Below are positions 1 to 6,829 of a stretch of DNA of 7,326 bases, one piece after another (within the stretch, counting starts at the first letter, position 1; each line of letters starts with the position of its first letter). The translations under genes were made by a program, and so were the position numbers. Source of the stretch: an uncultured Thiotrichaceae bacterium. Lineage in GTDB: Bacteria > Pseudomonadota > Gammaproteobacteria > Thiotrichales > Thiotrichaceae. A model generated the notes under the pieces. The model was not told where the DNA came from and ran no database searches. It saw only the letters and a program-made list of their open reading frames with translations. The stretch lies in contig CACVAV010000136.1 of assembly GCA_902727945.1 (NCBI GenBank), forward strand, positions 1 to 7,326, written 5' to 3'.

Positions 1-200
1 CTGAATATTATTAATTGCAGCACTAATCATTATTTAACTATTGATTGACCATAGCATAGCGCATAAAAAAATTGAATATGCTTGTTTATTTATTGTTCAT
101 TTTTTATGATTCATATTTTTATGTAGCCATAAATAAAAATAATTTTATACTACTTAGAGATTGTTTTTGATTAATTAAAAGGCAAAAAGAGAGTAGAAGG
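1..200. other. A+T-rich non-coding stretch
   Basis: No supportable gene. Base composition is extremely A+T rich (37 G/C in the first 180 bases by hand count), in contrast to the roughly balanced large gene to the right. The only open frame on the plus strand worth naming is a 30-codon one (78-170) without a ribosome-binding site. Sequences resembling -35/-10 boxes occur (for example TTGATT at 41-46 and TAAAAA at 64-69, 17 bases apart), but in such composition they are expected by chance. I see no tRNA, direct-repeat array or insertion-sequence end here. Confidence 0.6.
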
Positions 201-342
201 GCTGATGAACGCAGTGAAAATTTTGGCGTTCCATCGCTTGCTCTCATCTGAAGTGCGCAAAAAATGCCACTGAATGATGTACCGGAACTCGAGCGCCGGT
301 ATTCTCAACAAGAATCCTGGCGCTCGATGGCCCGTTATCAGC
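201..342. repeat. Compact element bounded by inverted repeats, possible structured RNA or MITE-like remnant
   Basis: The ends are imperfect inverted repeats: GCTGATGAACG at 201-211 against CGTTATCAGC at 333-342, which pair over ten bases with one bulged G. Inside lie a smaller stem (GAACGC 207-212 with GCGTTC 226-231, overlapping the left arm and so mutually exclusive with the outer pairing) and the long hairpin at 289-327. The segment is about 51% G+C while the ~180 bases to its left are about 21%, so it stands out as a discrete unit. I see no target-site duplication, so transposition is unproven. It lies 94 bases or more beyond the stop of the large minus-strand gene, and could belong to that transcript's 3' end, be an independent small RNA, or be a decayed mobile element. 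Function unknown. Confidence 0.4.
289..327. repeat. Long imperfect inverted repeat (hairpin)
   Basis: The left arm 289-305 (TCGAGCGCCGGTATTCT) pairs with the right arm 311-327 (AGAATCCTGGCGCTCGA) across the five-base loop CAACA. The stem is 17 pairs long. It has one position that would be a G-U wobble when read as plus-strand RNA, and one mismatch, and its base is a run of nine perfect pairs. It lies about 109 bases past the stop codon of the large leftward gene, so it could stop or protect that transcript. No T-run follows immediately on either strand, although six Ts lie further along the minus strand (complement of 260-264 and neighbours). A classical intrinsic terminator is therefore not supported. 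Confidence 0.6.
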
Positions 343-435
343 ATATAATTTATCATAAAGCCAACTTATTCTGAATGCTGTCGTTTTAGCATAGTATGGA
401 CTTGATTCATCATTTGCCGGTGATGATCATAAGGC

Positions 436-3400
436 TTATAACTGTTGTAGTGCTGAGGCGATAGCCGTTAATACTTCTGCTTTTTTATTGAGCGCTGCGG
501 CCATTTCCACAGCTTCAGGCTCGGCTTTTGCGCGGCTTTTCAGGAACATTGCCAAATAACTCAGCTGTTTAGTGACAGAGTTGAATTCCTTGCTGGAATA
601 GCGAATGTCTTTTACCGAGTCATGATAATACTCAACCAGAAATTCCTTGATGGATTGATTGCCTGCCAGATCCTGCACATAGCTTTCATTCAACAAGTAA
701 ATTGCCACCATTGCATCTGCCGCCATTGCACCGTCAAAAAAGTTCAGGGACGTGACAAAGCTCTGGCGCGCCGCTGCCTGCGCTTTTTCAGCCAGTATAA
801 TCTGGCTTTCATGAGTGACTTGCAGAATGCCTTCGAGCTGCAGGCGGTTAATGGTGGTATACGGGTTAAAGTTCAGGTCAAAGGAAACACCTTCGCCCTT
901 TTGATAGAAGTGAATGGCAGACTGTAATTCCTTTTTCCACACTTTGTTCTGGCGTAGCAGAATAACGGCTTTGCGCTTGTGGGCGCTGCCTAATAAAGCA
1001 AAGCGTTCCACATTGGTTTGACATTGCTCCGCCGTATTTACCGTACTCAATAGGTGCATTTCATGGGTAATGTCTAATAAACCTTTCAGACGCTTAATCG
1101 CATTGTCAGATAGCATTTCTGCTTCTTTCAGCAGGCGTTTCTGTTCCTTAATAAGTTTGGTTTTTACAGAGGGTTCAATGCCATTTTTATTTGCCGCAAT
1201 CCGCTGGTCTTCCGCTTTTTCTGACAAGGTTTCTGCCTGTCGGGATTCCAGGTTTCCGAGTAATTCCAGTGCACGAATCGGAACCAGGCAGTCTTTGTCC
1301 TCCTCAATAATGGCTTGCTGATAAGCTTTGGCTGCCTGCTCAAAGCCTTCCGGCAGCATAGAGCCGTAAAGATCAGCCAGCATGTATTGAATACCTGGTT
1401 TTTTGACCCAGTCGAGTGGTACCCGGTTCAGAATGCGCTGAATTTTTTCGGCGAACTGTGGGTAGCCGTAGACATGTCCTGCGCTGGAGTGGCTACTCTG
1501 CTTTAAGTCTATCCCCAGACCTTTTAGTTTATCTTCCAGTTCACGCGGGGCTACCGGCTGCCAGTTATCCTCATCGTCGTCATCTTCTTTATCAGTGTGC
1601 AACACATAATTCGGATCACCGTAAGCCTGATACGCGCCCCATGTATTCAAACCAGGGTGCATGTCGTAGGTTTTTTTGCGGGCTTTCCAGACAGCTTTAC
1701 CAAAGGTGTCGCCTTCGGTGAATGATTCAAAGAAGGTGCCGGAGAAGGTCAGGGCGGCATCATCGTTCACTGCCCAGCCTGCTGCAATTACACAACGCAC
1801 ACCCATTTCAATCAGTTCACGTGACAGGCTATAGGCCAGCCGGTTGTAAGCACGTGGCTGGTTATCTGTTTTCGCCAGATGACAGCAGTTCAGAAAGACC
1901 AGATCCGGCACCACTTCCATCTGACCGATTTCTGCTGCGGTGAGCATAATGCCGTCAGACAGTACGACACCAGTGCGTTCTTTGCCATCACGGCGGGCTT
2001 TGATGCGGCTTTCACCATGTGCTGCGATCATCAGGATGCGGTAGGGTTTTTTGAATAAAATATTCAGTACATCTAACGCAGTATCAGCTGGTTTTTGATC
2101 AGGATGTGCTGGCGACAAGTGTTCGACCTTGTACTGGCATCTGCGCAATGATTCTGTGACCATCTGCGCTTCTTTGGTTGCACCACTGAGCGATGGTAAG
2201 TCGTGATCATCGTCTTCATCCGGATCACGCCCAAGGTCAAAGTGATGGTAGAAATCAGCGGTGGAAGGGTTGCCGATAACACAGGCATCTTTGCTTAAAC
2301 TACTGGTGACCACACGGCGGTAACGGGTGGATACCAGCTGCCTCACCATTGCCATACGCATCGCTAAGGGTTCTTCGTCAGCCTGTAACATTTCCCAAGG
2401 CAGGTTGGCGGTATAAGCATCCAGTACCAGGAGTAGTTGTTCGGTTTGGCGGGCTGTGGACTTGAAATCGACCGGCACCATTAACTGGAACAATGTGCGG
2501 CAAATATCACTGTCGTAGCGGCTATCCTGAATCGATTTTTTAATCAGTGCTTCAATCAATCCGGGTTGGCGTTGTTGTACCAGGGCTTCGGCGCGTGCGC
2601 GTTCAGACAGGTAAACATATTTTAGTCGTTCAGCCGCTGTTTCTGTTGTCGGGTAGTTAGGTTTGCTGTCATCGTTGCCGGATTGCCCCAGTTGCTGTTT
2701 GACTGCATTCACCACCTTTTGCGGAATAGCAGGTGATACCCAGTGGTCATAACACTCATCAGGGCAATGATTAGCTGTGCGTTCCGCATCAGTCACCATC
2801 AGGCGCGCCCAATAACCGGTGGCTGAATTCAGATCACTTAAACGTTCCCGTGTACCACCGCCTTGTTTAAATTGTAATTCCTGTGTCGGCACAAGTCGGG
2901 CGTTGAGGCGACTTAAGTCTTTTTCCATGCGGCGTGGTAATTCACGCACGGCGTACGCCGCACTGATGGCCGTGTCCATGTAACACTCGATAAATTCCAG
3001 CTTTCTGATGGCACGTTTCGGCTGGGTTTTGCCCCGGTTATGGGAGTATTGTTGGTTCGCTTTGCACACGCCCAGCACAATGGCTTCGATAGATGCGCCA
3101 ATCGTGATGTGCTTGGTCGAATTGCAACAGATCAACAGGCTGTTGATAGCGAGTTCTTCATCAGCACTGTCCGTGCCGTCTGCATTTCCGGCACACTCGG
3201 TGGAATGCAGTAAATATTCCAGCGTAGCATCGTAGGTGGCATCTTCCAGTTTTTGTGTGGTGATTTCATCCCACTCACCTAAGCCAAGAATAATCGCACC
3301 GTGGGCACTGCCGCGCTTGCGCTGCTCCTGATTGCGCGGATTCATGACGATGGTATTAGTGCCTATCTCTCCGGCATAAATACCGAGCCGTTCCCGTTGG

Positions 3401-6400
3401 CTCAGAGCACCATTGAGCAGGTGTTGATCAATGGCATATTCCGCACCGGCAATCGAATCCCCCAGATAATGGCCACACATTACCGGCCATTGGGCAAAGC
3501 GCAGATCCATTGCACGCACACTGACATCCAGTACTAAGGTGGATTCTGTACTGACATCTCTGACCGGTCGGCCACCGAAGAAGGACAGCACCAGATCCTC
3601 AGCACCGGGTTGCAGCACCGGCCCTGCATCATAACGATAGGTTGTAGTGGCTGCGCTACGGGTGCGCGGCCGCTTTTGTGAGAGTTGCCGGGTTTTACCG
3701 TGGCGTACCAGGTCGACAATGGCAGAGAAATATTCCTGAGTACCGGTCAGACTGGAATGTGGCACCGGCATGTACCAATACTGGTCTTTTTGTAAACCAG
3801 CCAGTTGACCTGATTTCCAGCTAACGGAACCATCGCCCTGAACGGTGCCGTGCAGGTGCAGGCATTTTCCGGCGGTTTCTTTTGTGTGGGTCAGGCCACA
3901 GGGGGTGTGTGCTGCTAAACCATAAACATAAGCGATTTTTTCAGAGTGTGGAAAGCCACCTTCTTTGTTGTGCCGGTTTAGTTTTGCCCAGAATTTGGAG
4001 GTTTCAATTAGCTTGTCATTATCTGGACGTGCACCTAAGCCGGATTTAACACCAAACCAGTTGTCATGGTTCTCTTCACAGATAAGTTTCCAGGCATTTG
4101 TTTGGTGATACTTTAATGCTTTATGGCCTTTTCTTTCAGCGGCTTCCACACCGGAGTCAGTGAATTCATCATGCGGCAATAGCTGTAGAATGCCATCATA
4201 GTCAGCCACTACATCAATGATTTCCTGCAGGTCATGCTGGAAGTCCAGCATAGCCAGTTGCCGGATAGCGCTGCTTTTACCCAACAGCGTTTCGACCATC
4301 TGGTGTGAGCCATTATTCGGTGTGCCGAGCATGACAAAATGCCCACCACTGTCAACTATTTTATCCCATAGATCTGCACGTTCTGTCATCATGGCACGAA
4401 CCACCAGCCCGCCCATACTGTGCGCTAATATACTCACTTGCCGTTGTGGTTGGCCACGAATTTCATCTAATTTTTGTTTTATTGCTACGGCTAATAATTT
4501 AGCGCTGTCCATAATGGGTTTACGCCAGTCATAAGCGAAGGTGACGACTTCATGATCATTTTGTAAGTAGCTTTCCAGTTCACCGTAGTAGCGATGGAAG
4601 ATGCCTTCCGGCAGTACATTTTTTTTATTAATACTGAGCTGTTCAATACCGCCTGCAGCCAGGTGGAAAGGATCGAACCAGATGCGGTCACCCTCTGATC
4701 TGCCCTGGTTTTCTTTGCGGATTTCCAGGTGTGAACCCATCACACCGGGCAGATAAAATACGATCGGTGCGTTGGAATTGACTTGCCCGCTGCGGGCAGC
4801 ATCTGATGATGAGGCAGGGGCCGCCCTATCCAGTTTAATGTCACAGTCGGTAGGTATGGGGTTAAAAATAGGTAAATGTTGCGGATCAGGGTCTGTGATC
4901 CATTTGTAGATCGCCCGGCGGGTATCAAAGCGTTCAAAATAATGAATATGACTGACTTCGTGGCCGCTGGCATAGTACTCGCGGGTACTATTGCGTCTGG
5001 CCAGACCGGCGCGCATGGATTGCGTATCGACGACAAAATCATTGTCAAAATGATCGAAGATAATCCAGTCGGTCAGCATAATCGCAATACGCTTCAGGAA
5101 ACCACCGCTATCGCCGTCGGCGTCACCGGAGATGACGGCCATGTCGATATTTTCGCGACGGTGAGCCTGAGCTAACAACACCGTTAACGGTGAGTTGGGT
5201 AGCATGGCTTCGATGCCGGGAATCAGTTGCGGGTCAATGCGTTTTTCAGCAATTTCCAGCACGATGCGGCGGAATGCAGACAGCACGGTGCTGCCGACTG
5301 TGCCGACAGCCGGAATTAAATTGATTGAGAAATTAAACAAGCTGAGCAGGCTGGATAAAAACAGATCAAAATTATCTGAAAGCAGGGTGGTGCCACTGGC
5401 TGGCGCTGCCACGCGGATGTAACGATCAATTTTGAACTGTTTTTCTTTGAGGATCAGGTGCAGTTGACGTAATTGTTGTTTTTCTTCAGTGACCACCGCT
5501 TCCCGCAGTTTCTTGTTTTCAGGGCGTTCTTTGTCTTTAAACTCGCCTTCTTTTTCCAGAATGGGCTTGCGCTGGTAGCGTGATATTAAATCTTCATCGA
5601 CATCTGCCAGGCATAATAAGTCGCCGATCAATCCGCCTTGAGAATGGGTGATCAGAGAGAGTCGGGTGCCTTTGGGCAGTGATTTTGCCAGGGTTAGTGC
5701 ATTTTCAAGCGGGCTGCTGGAAAATGACCGGTATTCATAGCCATATACACGTCCGGCAAAGCTTTGCGTGAGGTTATCCCAGTTACCTTCATCATCGCCT
5801 GTATGCAAGTCGCCGAACGAAGTTGTTGTGCTGGAGGCTGTGCCGTGAATGAATAGCAGGATAGGGTCGTCATTGTTGGCGGCTTGTTGTAATGATTTGT
5901 TCTCTACGTCGACGTGGTCGCTGGGTTGAATGTGTTTGTCGTGCCAGTGATATAAGCCGGGTTCGCCTGTCAGTCTTGATTCAATCGTCCACATTAAGGC
6001 CTTGGCACCGGCCCATGACGCTCCGGCATAAATCATGCCTTCATAGGTTTCGCCCAGTTTGTCTTTTAATAACTCCAGCGCTTTATCTTTGGCGCTTTCG
6101 ACAATACCGTCCGAACTTAGAGTTAAAACTGATAACTGTGACCAGATCCAGCTGCCAAGCCCCCGGGCAGCGGCTTCCTGATCGGATAAGGCGCGCAGAT
6201 TGACCTGGCCGTTTTTATTGAGGGCATGATCAGGGTAGAGTCTTTCCAGATCTTGTTTGAGCTTATCAGCGCGGACAATTAATGTGGTGCCGTCGGTTGC
6301 CTCCAGTACCAGAATCTGGTTCTGCTCAACAGGTTTGCCTTTCAGTGCGCTGCCCCCGTCTCTGCCTGCTCCGGACAAATCATAAACTGATTCGACAGCA

Positions 6401-6741
6401 ACAGAGCGTTCACTGATGAAAATATCATGAGAGGCATTAGCTGCCCGTGATGATTGACCACCTAATACGCGGGGCAGTGCATGGTGAGTCGGTTGATTTT
6501 CATCACTACCCCTGCTAACTCTGCTTTCGGGTAATAGAAACTCGATTGGCGGTTGCTTATTTTCTGGCATGAACAGTTCCTCGCATGAATCCTGAATAGG
6601 GAGTATAGACCGTAATGTGCGATTATATTCTAACGGTAAATGAGTAACTTTGGTTGGATTATCACCGTTCGTCGGTAAATAATTGCCATACTTAAAACAA
6701 TACTCTGATTTCATCGGGGATAATATTGCATTTATCCCCAC
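436..6741 (-). CDS. Giant multidomain CHAT protease with two alpha/beta-hydrolase domains and C-terminal TPR-like region
   Basis: Encodes 2,101 residues from a GTG start chosen because AAGGAG (6748-6753) sits six bases upstream. Residues 1-140 are polar leader. Hydrolase 1 (about 290-620) has oxyanion HG 299-300, nucleophile THSQGG (Ser367), NDFVVD (Asp568/572) and SHIH (His598/600). Hydrolase 2 (about 657-1015) is LCAT-like: PGVMGS 665-670, AHSMGG (Ser775), GTPNNGS, GDGS (Asp970), PH (His995). Residues 1065-1270 resemble the macro-like N-domain of leucyl aminopeptidases (GHYLGDSIAGAE, then HGAIILGLGE), without the M17 catalytic domain. The CHAT protease (1422-1717) shows LPWEML, AAHGE (His1575) and FLNCCH (Cys1620). 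An acidic linker (1717-1727) leads to a helical TPR-like region (1777-2101) with the AAKAYQQAI and RFALLGSAHKRKA blocks typical of CHAT-associated tails. No signal peptide, so probably cytoplasmic. CHAT proteins are cysteine proteases, many in bacterial conflict systems; a proteolytically controlled lipase effector is my inference, and the substrate is unknown. Confidence 0.96.
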   Translation of the reverse strand: MGINAILSPMKSEYCFKYGNYLPTNGDNPTKVTHLPLEYNRTLRSILPIQDSCEELFMPENKQPPIEFLLPESRVSRGSDENQPTHHALPRVLGGQSSRAANASHDIFISERSVAVESVYDLSGAGRDGGSALKGKPVEQNQILVLEATDGTTLIVRADKLKQDLERLYPDHALNKNGQVNLRALSDQEAAARGLGSWIWSQLSVLTLSSDGIVESAKDKALELLKDKLGETYEGMIYAGASWAGAKALMWTIESRLTGEPGLYHWHDKHIQPSDHVDVENKSLQQAANNDDPILLFIHGTASSTTTSFGDLHTGDDEGNWDNLTQSFAGRVYGYEYRSFSSSPLENALTLAKSLPKGTRLSLITHSQGGLIGDLLCLADVDEDLISRYQRKPILEKEGEFKDKERPENKKLREAVVTEEKQQLRQLHLILKEKQFKIDRYIRVAAPASGTTLLSDNFDLFLSSLLSLFNFSINLIPAVGTVGSTVLSAFRRIVLEIAEKRIDPQLIPGIEAMLPNSPLTVLLAQAHRRENIDMAVISGDADGDSGGFLKRIAIMLTDWIIFDHFDNDFVVDTQSMRAGLARRNSTREYYASGHEVSHIHYFERFDTRRAIYKWITDPDPQHLPIFNPIPTDCDIKLDRAAPASSSDAARSGQVNSNAPIVFYLPGVMGSHLEIRKENQGRSEGDRIWFDPFHLAAGGIEQLSINKKNVLPEGIFHRYYGELESYLQNDHEVVTFAYDWRKPIMDSAKLLAVAIKQKLDEIRGQPQRQVSILAHSMGGLVVRAMMTERADLWDKIVDSGGHFVMLGTPNNGSHQMVETLLGKSSAIRQLAMLDFQHDLQEIIDVVADYDGILQLLPHDEFTDSGVEAAERKGHKALKYHQTNAWKLICEENHDNWFGVKSGLGARPDNDKLIETSKFWAKLNRHNKEGGFPHSEKIAYVYGLAAHTPCGLTHTKETAGKCLHLHGTVQGDGSVSWKSGQLAGLQKDQYWYMPVPHSSLTGTQEYFSAIVDLVRHGKTRQLSQKRPRTRSAATTTYRYDAGPVLQPGAEDLVLSFFGGRPVRDVSTESTLVLDVSVRAMDLRFAQWPVMCGHYLGDSIAGAEYAIDQHLLNGALSQRERLGIYAGEIGTNTIVMNPRNQEQRKRGSAHGAIILGLGEWDEITTQKLEDATYDATLEYLLHSTECAGNADGTDSADEELAINSLLICCNSTKHITIGASIEAIVLGVCKANQQYSHNRGKTQPKRAIRKLEFIECYMDTAISAAYAVRELPRRMEKDLSRLNARLVPTQELQFKQGGGTRERLSDLNSATGYWARLMVTDAERTANHCPDECYDHWVSPAIPQKVVNAVKQQLGQSGNDDSKPNYPTTETAAERLKYVYLSERARAEALVQQRQPGLIEALIKKSIQDSRYDSDICRTLFQLMVPVDFKSTARQTEQLLLVLDAYTANLPWEMLQADEEPLAMRMAMVRQLVSTRYRRVVTSSLSKDACVIGNPSTADFYHHFDLGRDPDEDDDHDLPSLSGATKEAQMVTESLRRCQYKVEHLSPAHPDQKPADTALDVLNILFKKPYRILMIAAHGESRIKARRDGKERTGVVLSDGIMLTAAEIGQMEVVPDLVFLNCCHLAKTDNQPRAYNRLAYSLSRELIEMGVRCVIAAGWAVNDDAALTFSGTFFESFTEGDTFGKAVWKARKKTYDMHPGLNTWGAYQAYGDPNYVLHTDKEDDDDEDNWQPVAPRELEDKLKGLGIDLKQSSHSSAGHVYGYPQFAEKIQRILNRVPLDWVKKPGIQYMLADLYGSMLPEGFEQAAKAYQQAIIEEDKDCLVPIRALELLGNLESRQAETLSEKAEDQRIAANKNGIEPSVKTKLIKEQKRLLKEAEMLSDNAIKRLKGLLDITHEMHLLSTVNTAEQCQTNVERFALLGSAHKRKAVILLRQNKVWKKELQSAIHFYQKGEGVSFDLNFNPYTTINRLQLEGILQVTHESQIILAEKAQAAARQSFVTSLNFFDGAMAADAMVAIYLLNESYVQDLAGNQSIKEFLVEYYHDSVKDIRYSSKEFNSVTKQLSYLAMFLKSRAKAEPEAVEMAAALNKKAEVLTAIASALQQL

Positions 6742-6747
6742 TAAACT

Positions 6748-6753
6748 CTCCTT
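6748..6753 (-). promoter_or_regulatory. Shine-Dalgarno site deciding the GTG start of the large gene
   Basis: Read on the minus strand this is AAGGAG, followed by six bases (AGTTTA) and GTG at 6741-6739. A second purine-rich motif, AAAAGGAGG (complement of 6757-6765), lies 15 bases from the same GTG. That is too far to be the main site, but it may help ribosome loading. The frame remains open upstream to a TTG at 6795-6793, but no Shine-Dalgarno precedes it, and the 18 extra residues it would add are encoded by the ribosome-binding sequences and the intergenic palindrome. GTG 6741 is therefore preferred. Confidence 0.75.
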
Positions 6754-6780
6754 GTTCCTCCTTTTATAAGAATATGTAAG

Positions 6781-6805
6781 TTGAGCTTCATTCAATGAAG
6801 TTCAA
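6781..6805. promoter_or_regulatory. 25-bp palindrome between divergent genes, candidate operator
   Basis: TTGAGCTTCATT (6781-6792) and AATGAAGTTCAA (6794-6805) are inverted copies matching at 11 of 12 positions around a single central C. The site lies in the 88-base gap between the divergent start codons (6741 leftward, 6830 rightward), where a dimeric regulator could control both genes. It could also form a hairpin with an 11-pair imperfect stem and three-base loop in either leader RNA. It is not followed by a T-run. I could not assign it to a regulator family, and the flanking promoters are not clear enough to call. Confidence 0.55.
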
Positions 6806-6817
6806 CTTTAGGGCAAT

Positions 6818-6822
6818 AGGGA
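6818..6822 (+). promoter_or_regulatory. Shine-Dalgarno site for the rightward gene
   Basis: AGGGA lies seven bases before GTG at 6830-6832, a good spacing. The next in-frame candidate, ATG at 6851, is preceded by TTAATCCACCCAGT, which has no purine-rich motif. The frame closes upstream at TAG 6809-6811. The GTG is therefore the better supported start. Confidence 0.6.
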
Positions 6823-6829
6823 AATTTTT

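Noticed and set aside
78..170. 30-codon hydrophobic open frame on the plus strand (starts MLVYLLFIF)
   Set aside because: Very A+T-rich sequence gives Phe/Leu/Tyr-rich frames by chance, and there is no ribosome-binding site.
281..300. Symmetric motif ACCGG-CTCGAG-CCGGT as an operator
   Set aside because: It overlaps the left arm of the stronger hairpin at 289-327 and is interrupted by two pairs of mismatches. The hairpin explains most of it.
171..356. 61-codon open frame on the minus strand (starts MINYMLITG)
   Set aside because: No Shine-Dalgarno before its ATG, and most of it is the inverted-repeat element with its hairpin. The product resembles no family I know; a transposase remnant was considered, but no motif supports it.
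407..426. Small inverted repeat TCATCA/TGATGA just past the stop of the large gene, as a terminator
   Set aside because: Only six pairs with an eight-base loop and no T-run on the minus strand after it; too weak to call.
1591..2478. Craspase (TPR-CHAT with type III-E effector) interpretation
   Set aside because: No CRISPR array or gRAMP-like gene is visible, and here the TPR-like region follows rather than precedes the CHAT domain, with hydrolases at the N-terminus.
622..5422. Numerous 60-105 codon frames on both strands inside the large gene
   Set aside because: They overlap an unbroken 2,101-codon frame with recognisable domains and lack domains or ribosome-binding sites of their own; shadow frames.
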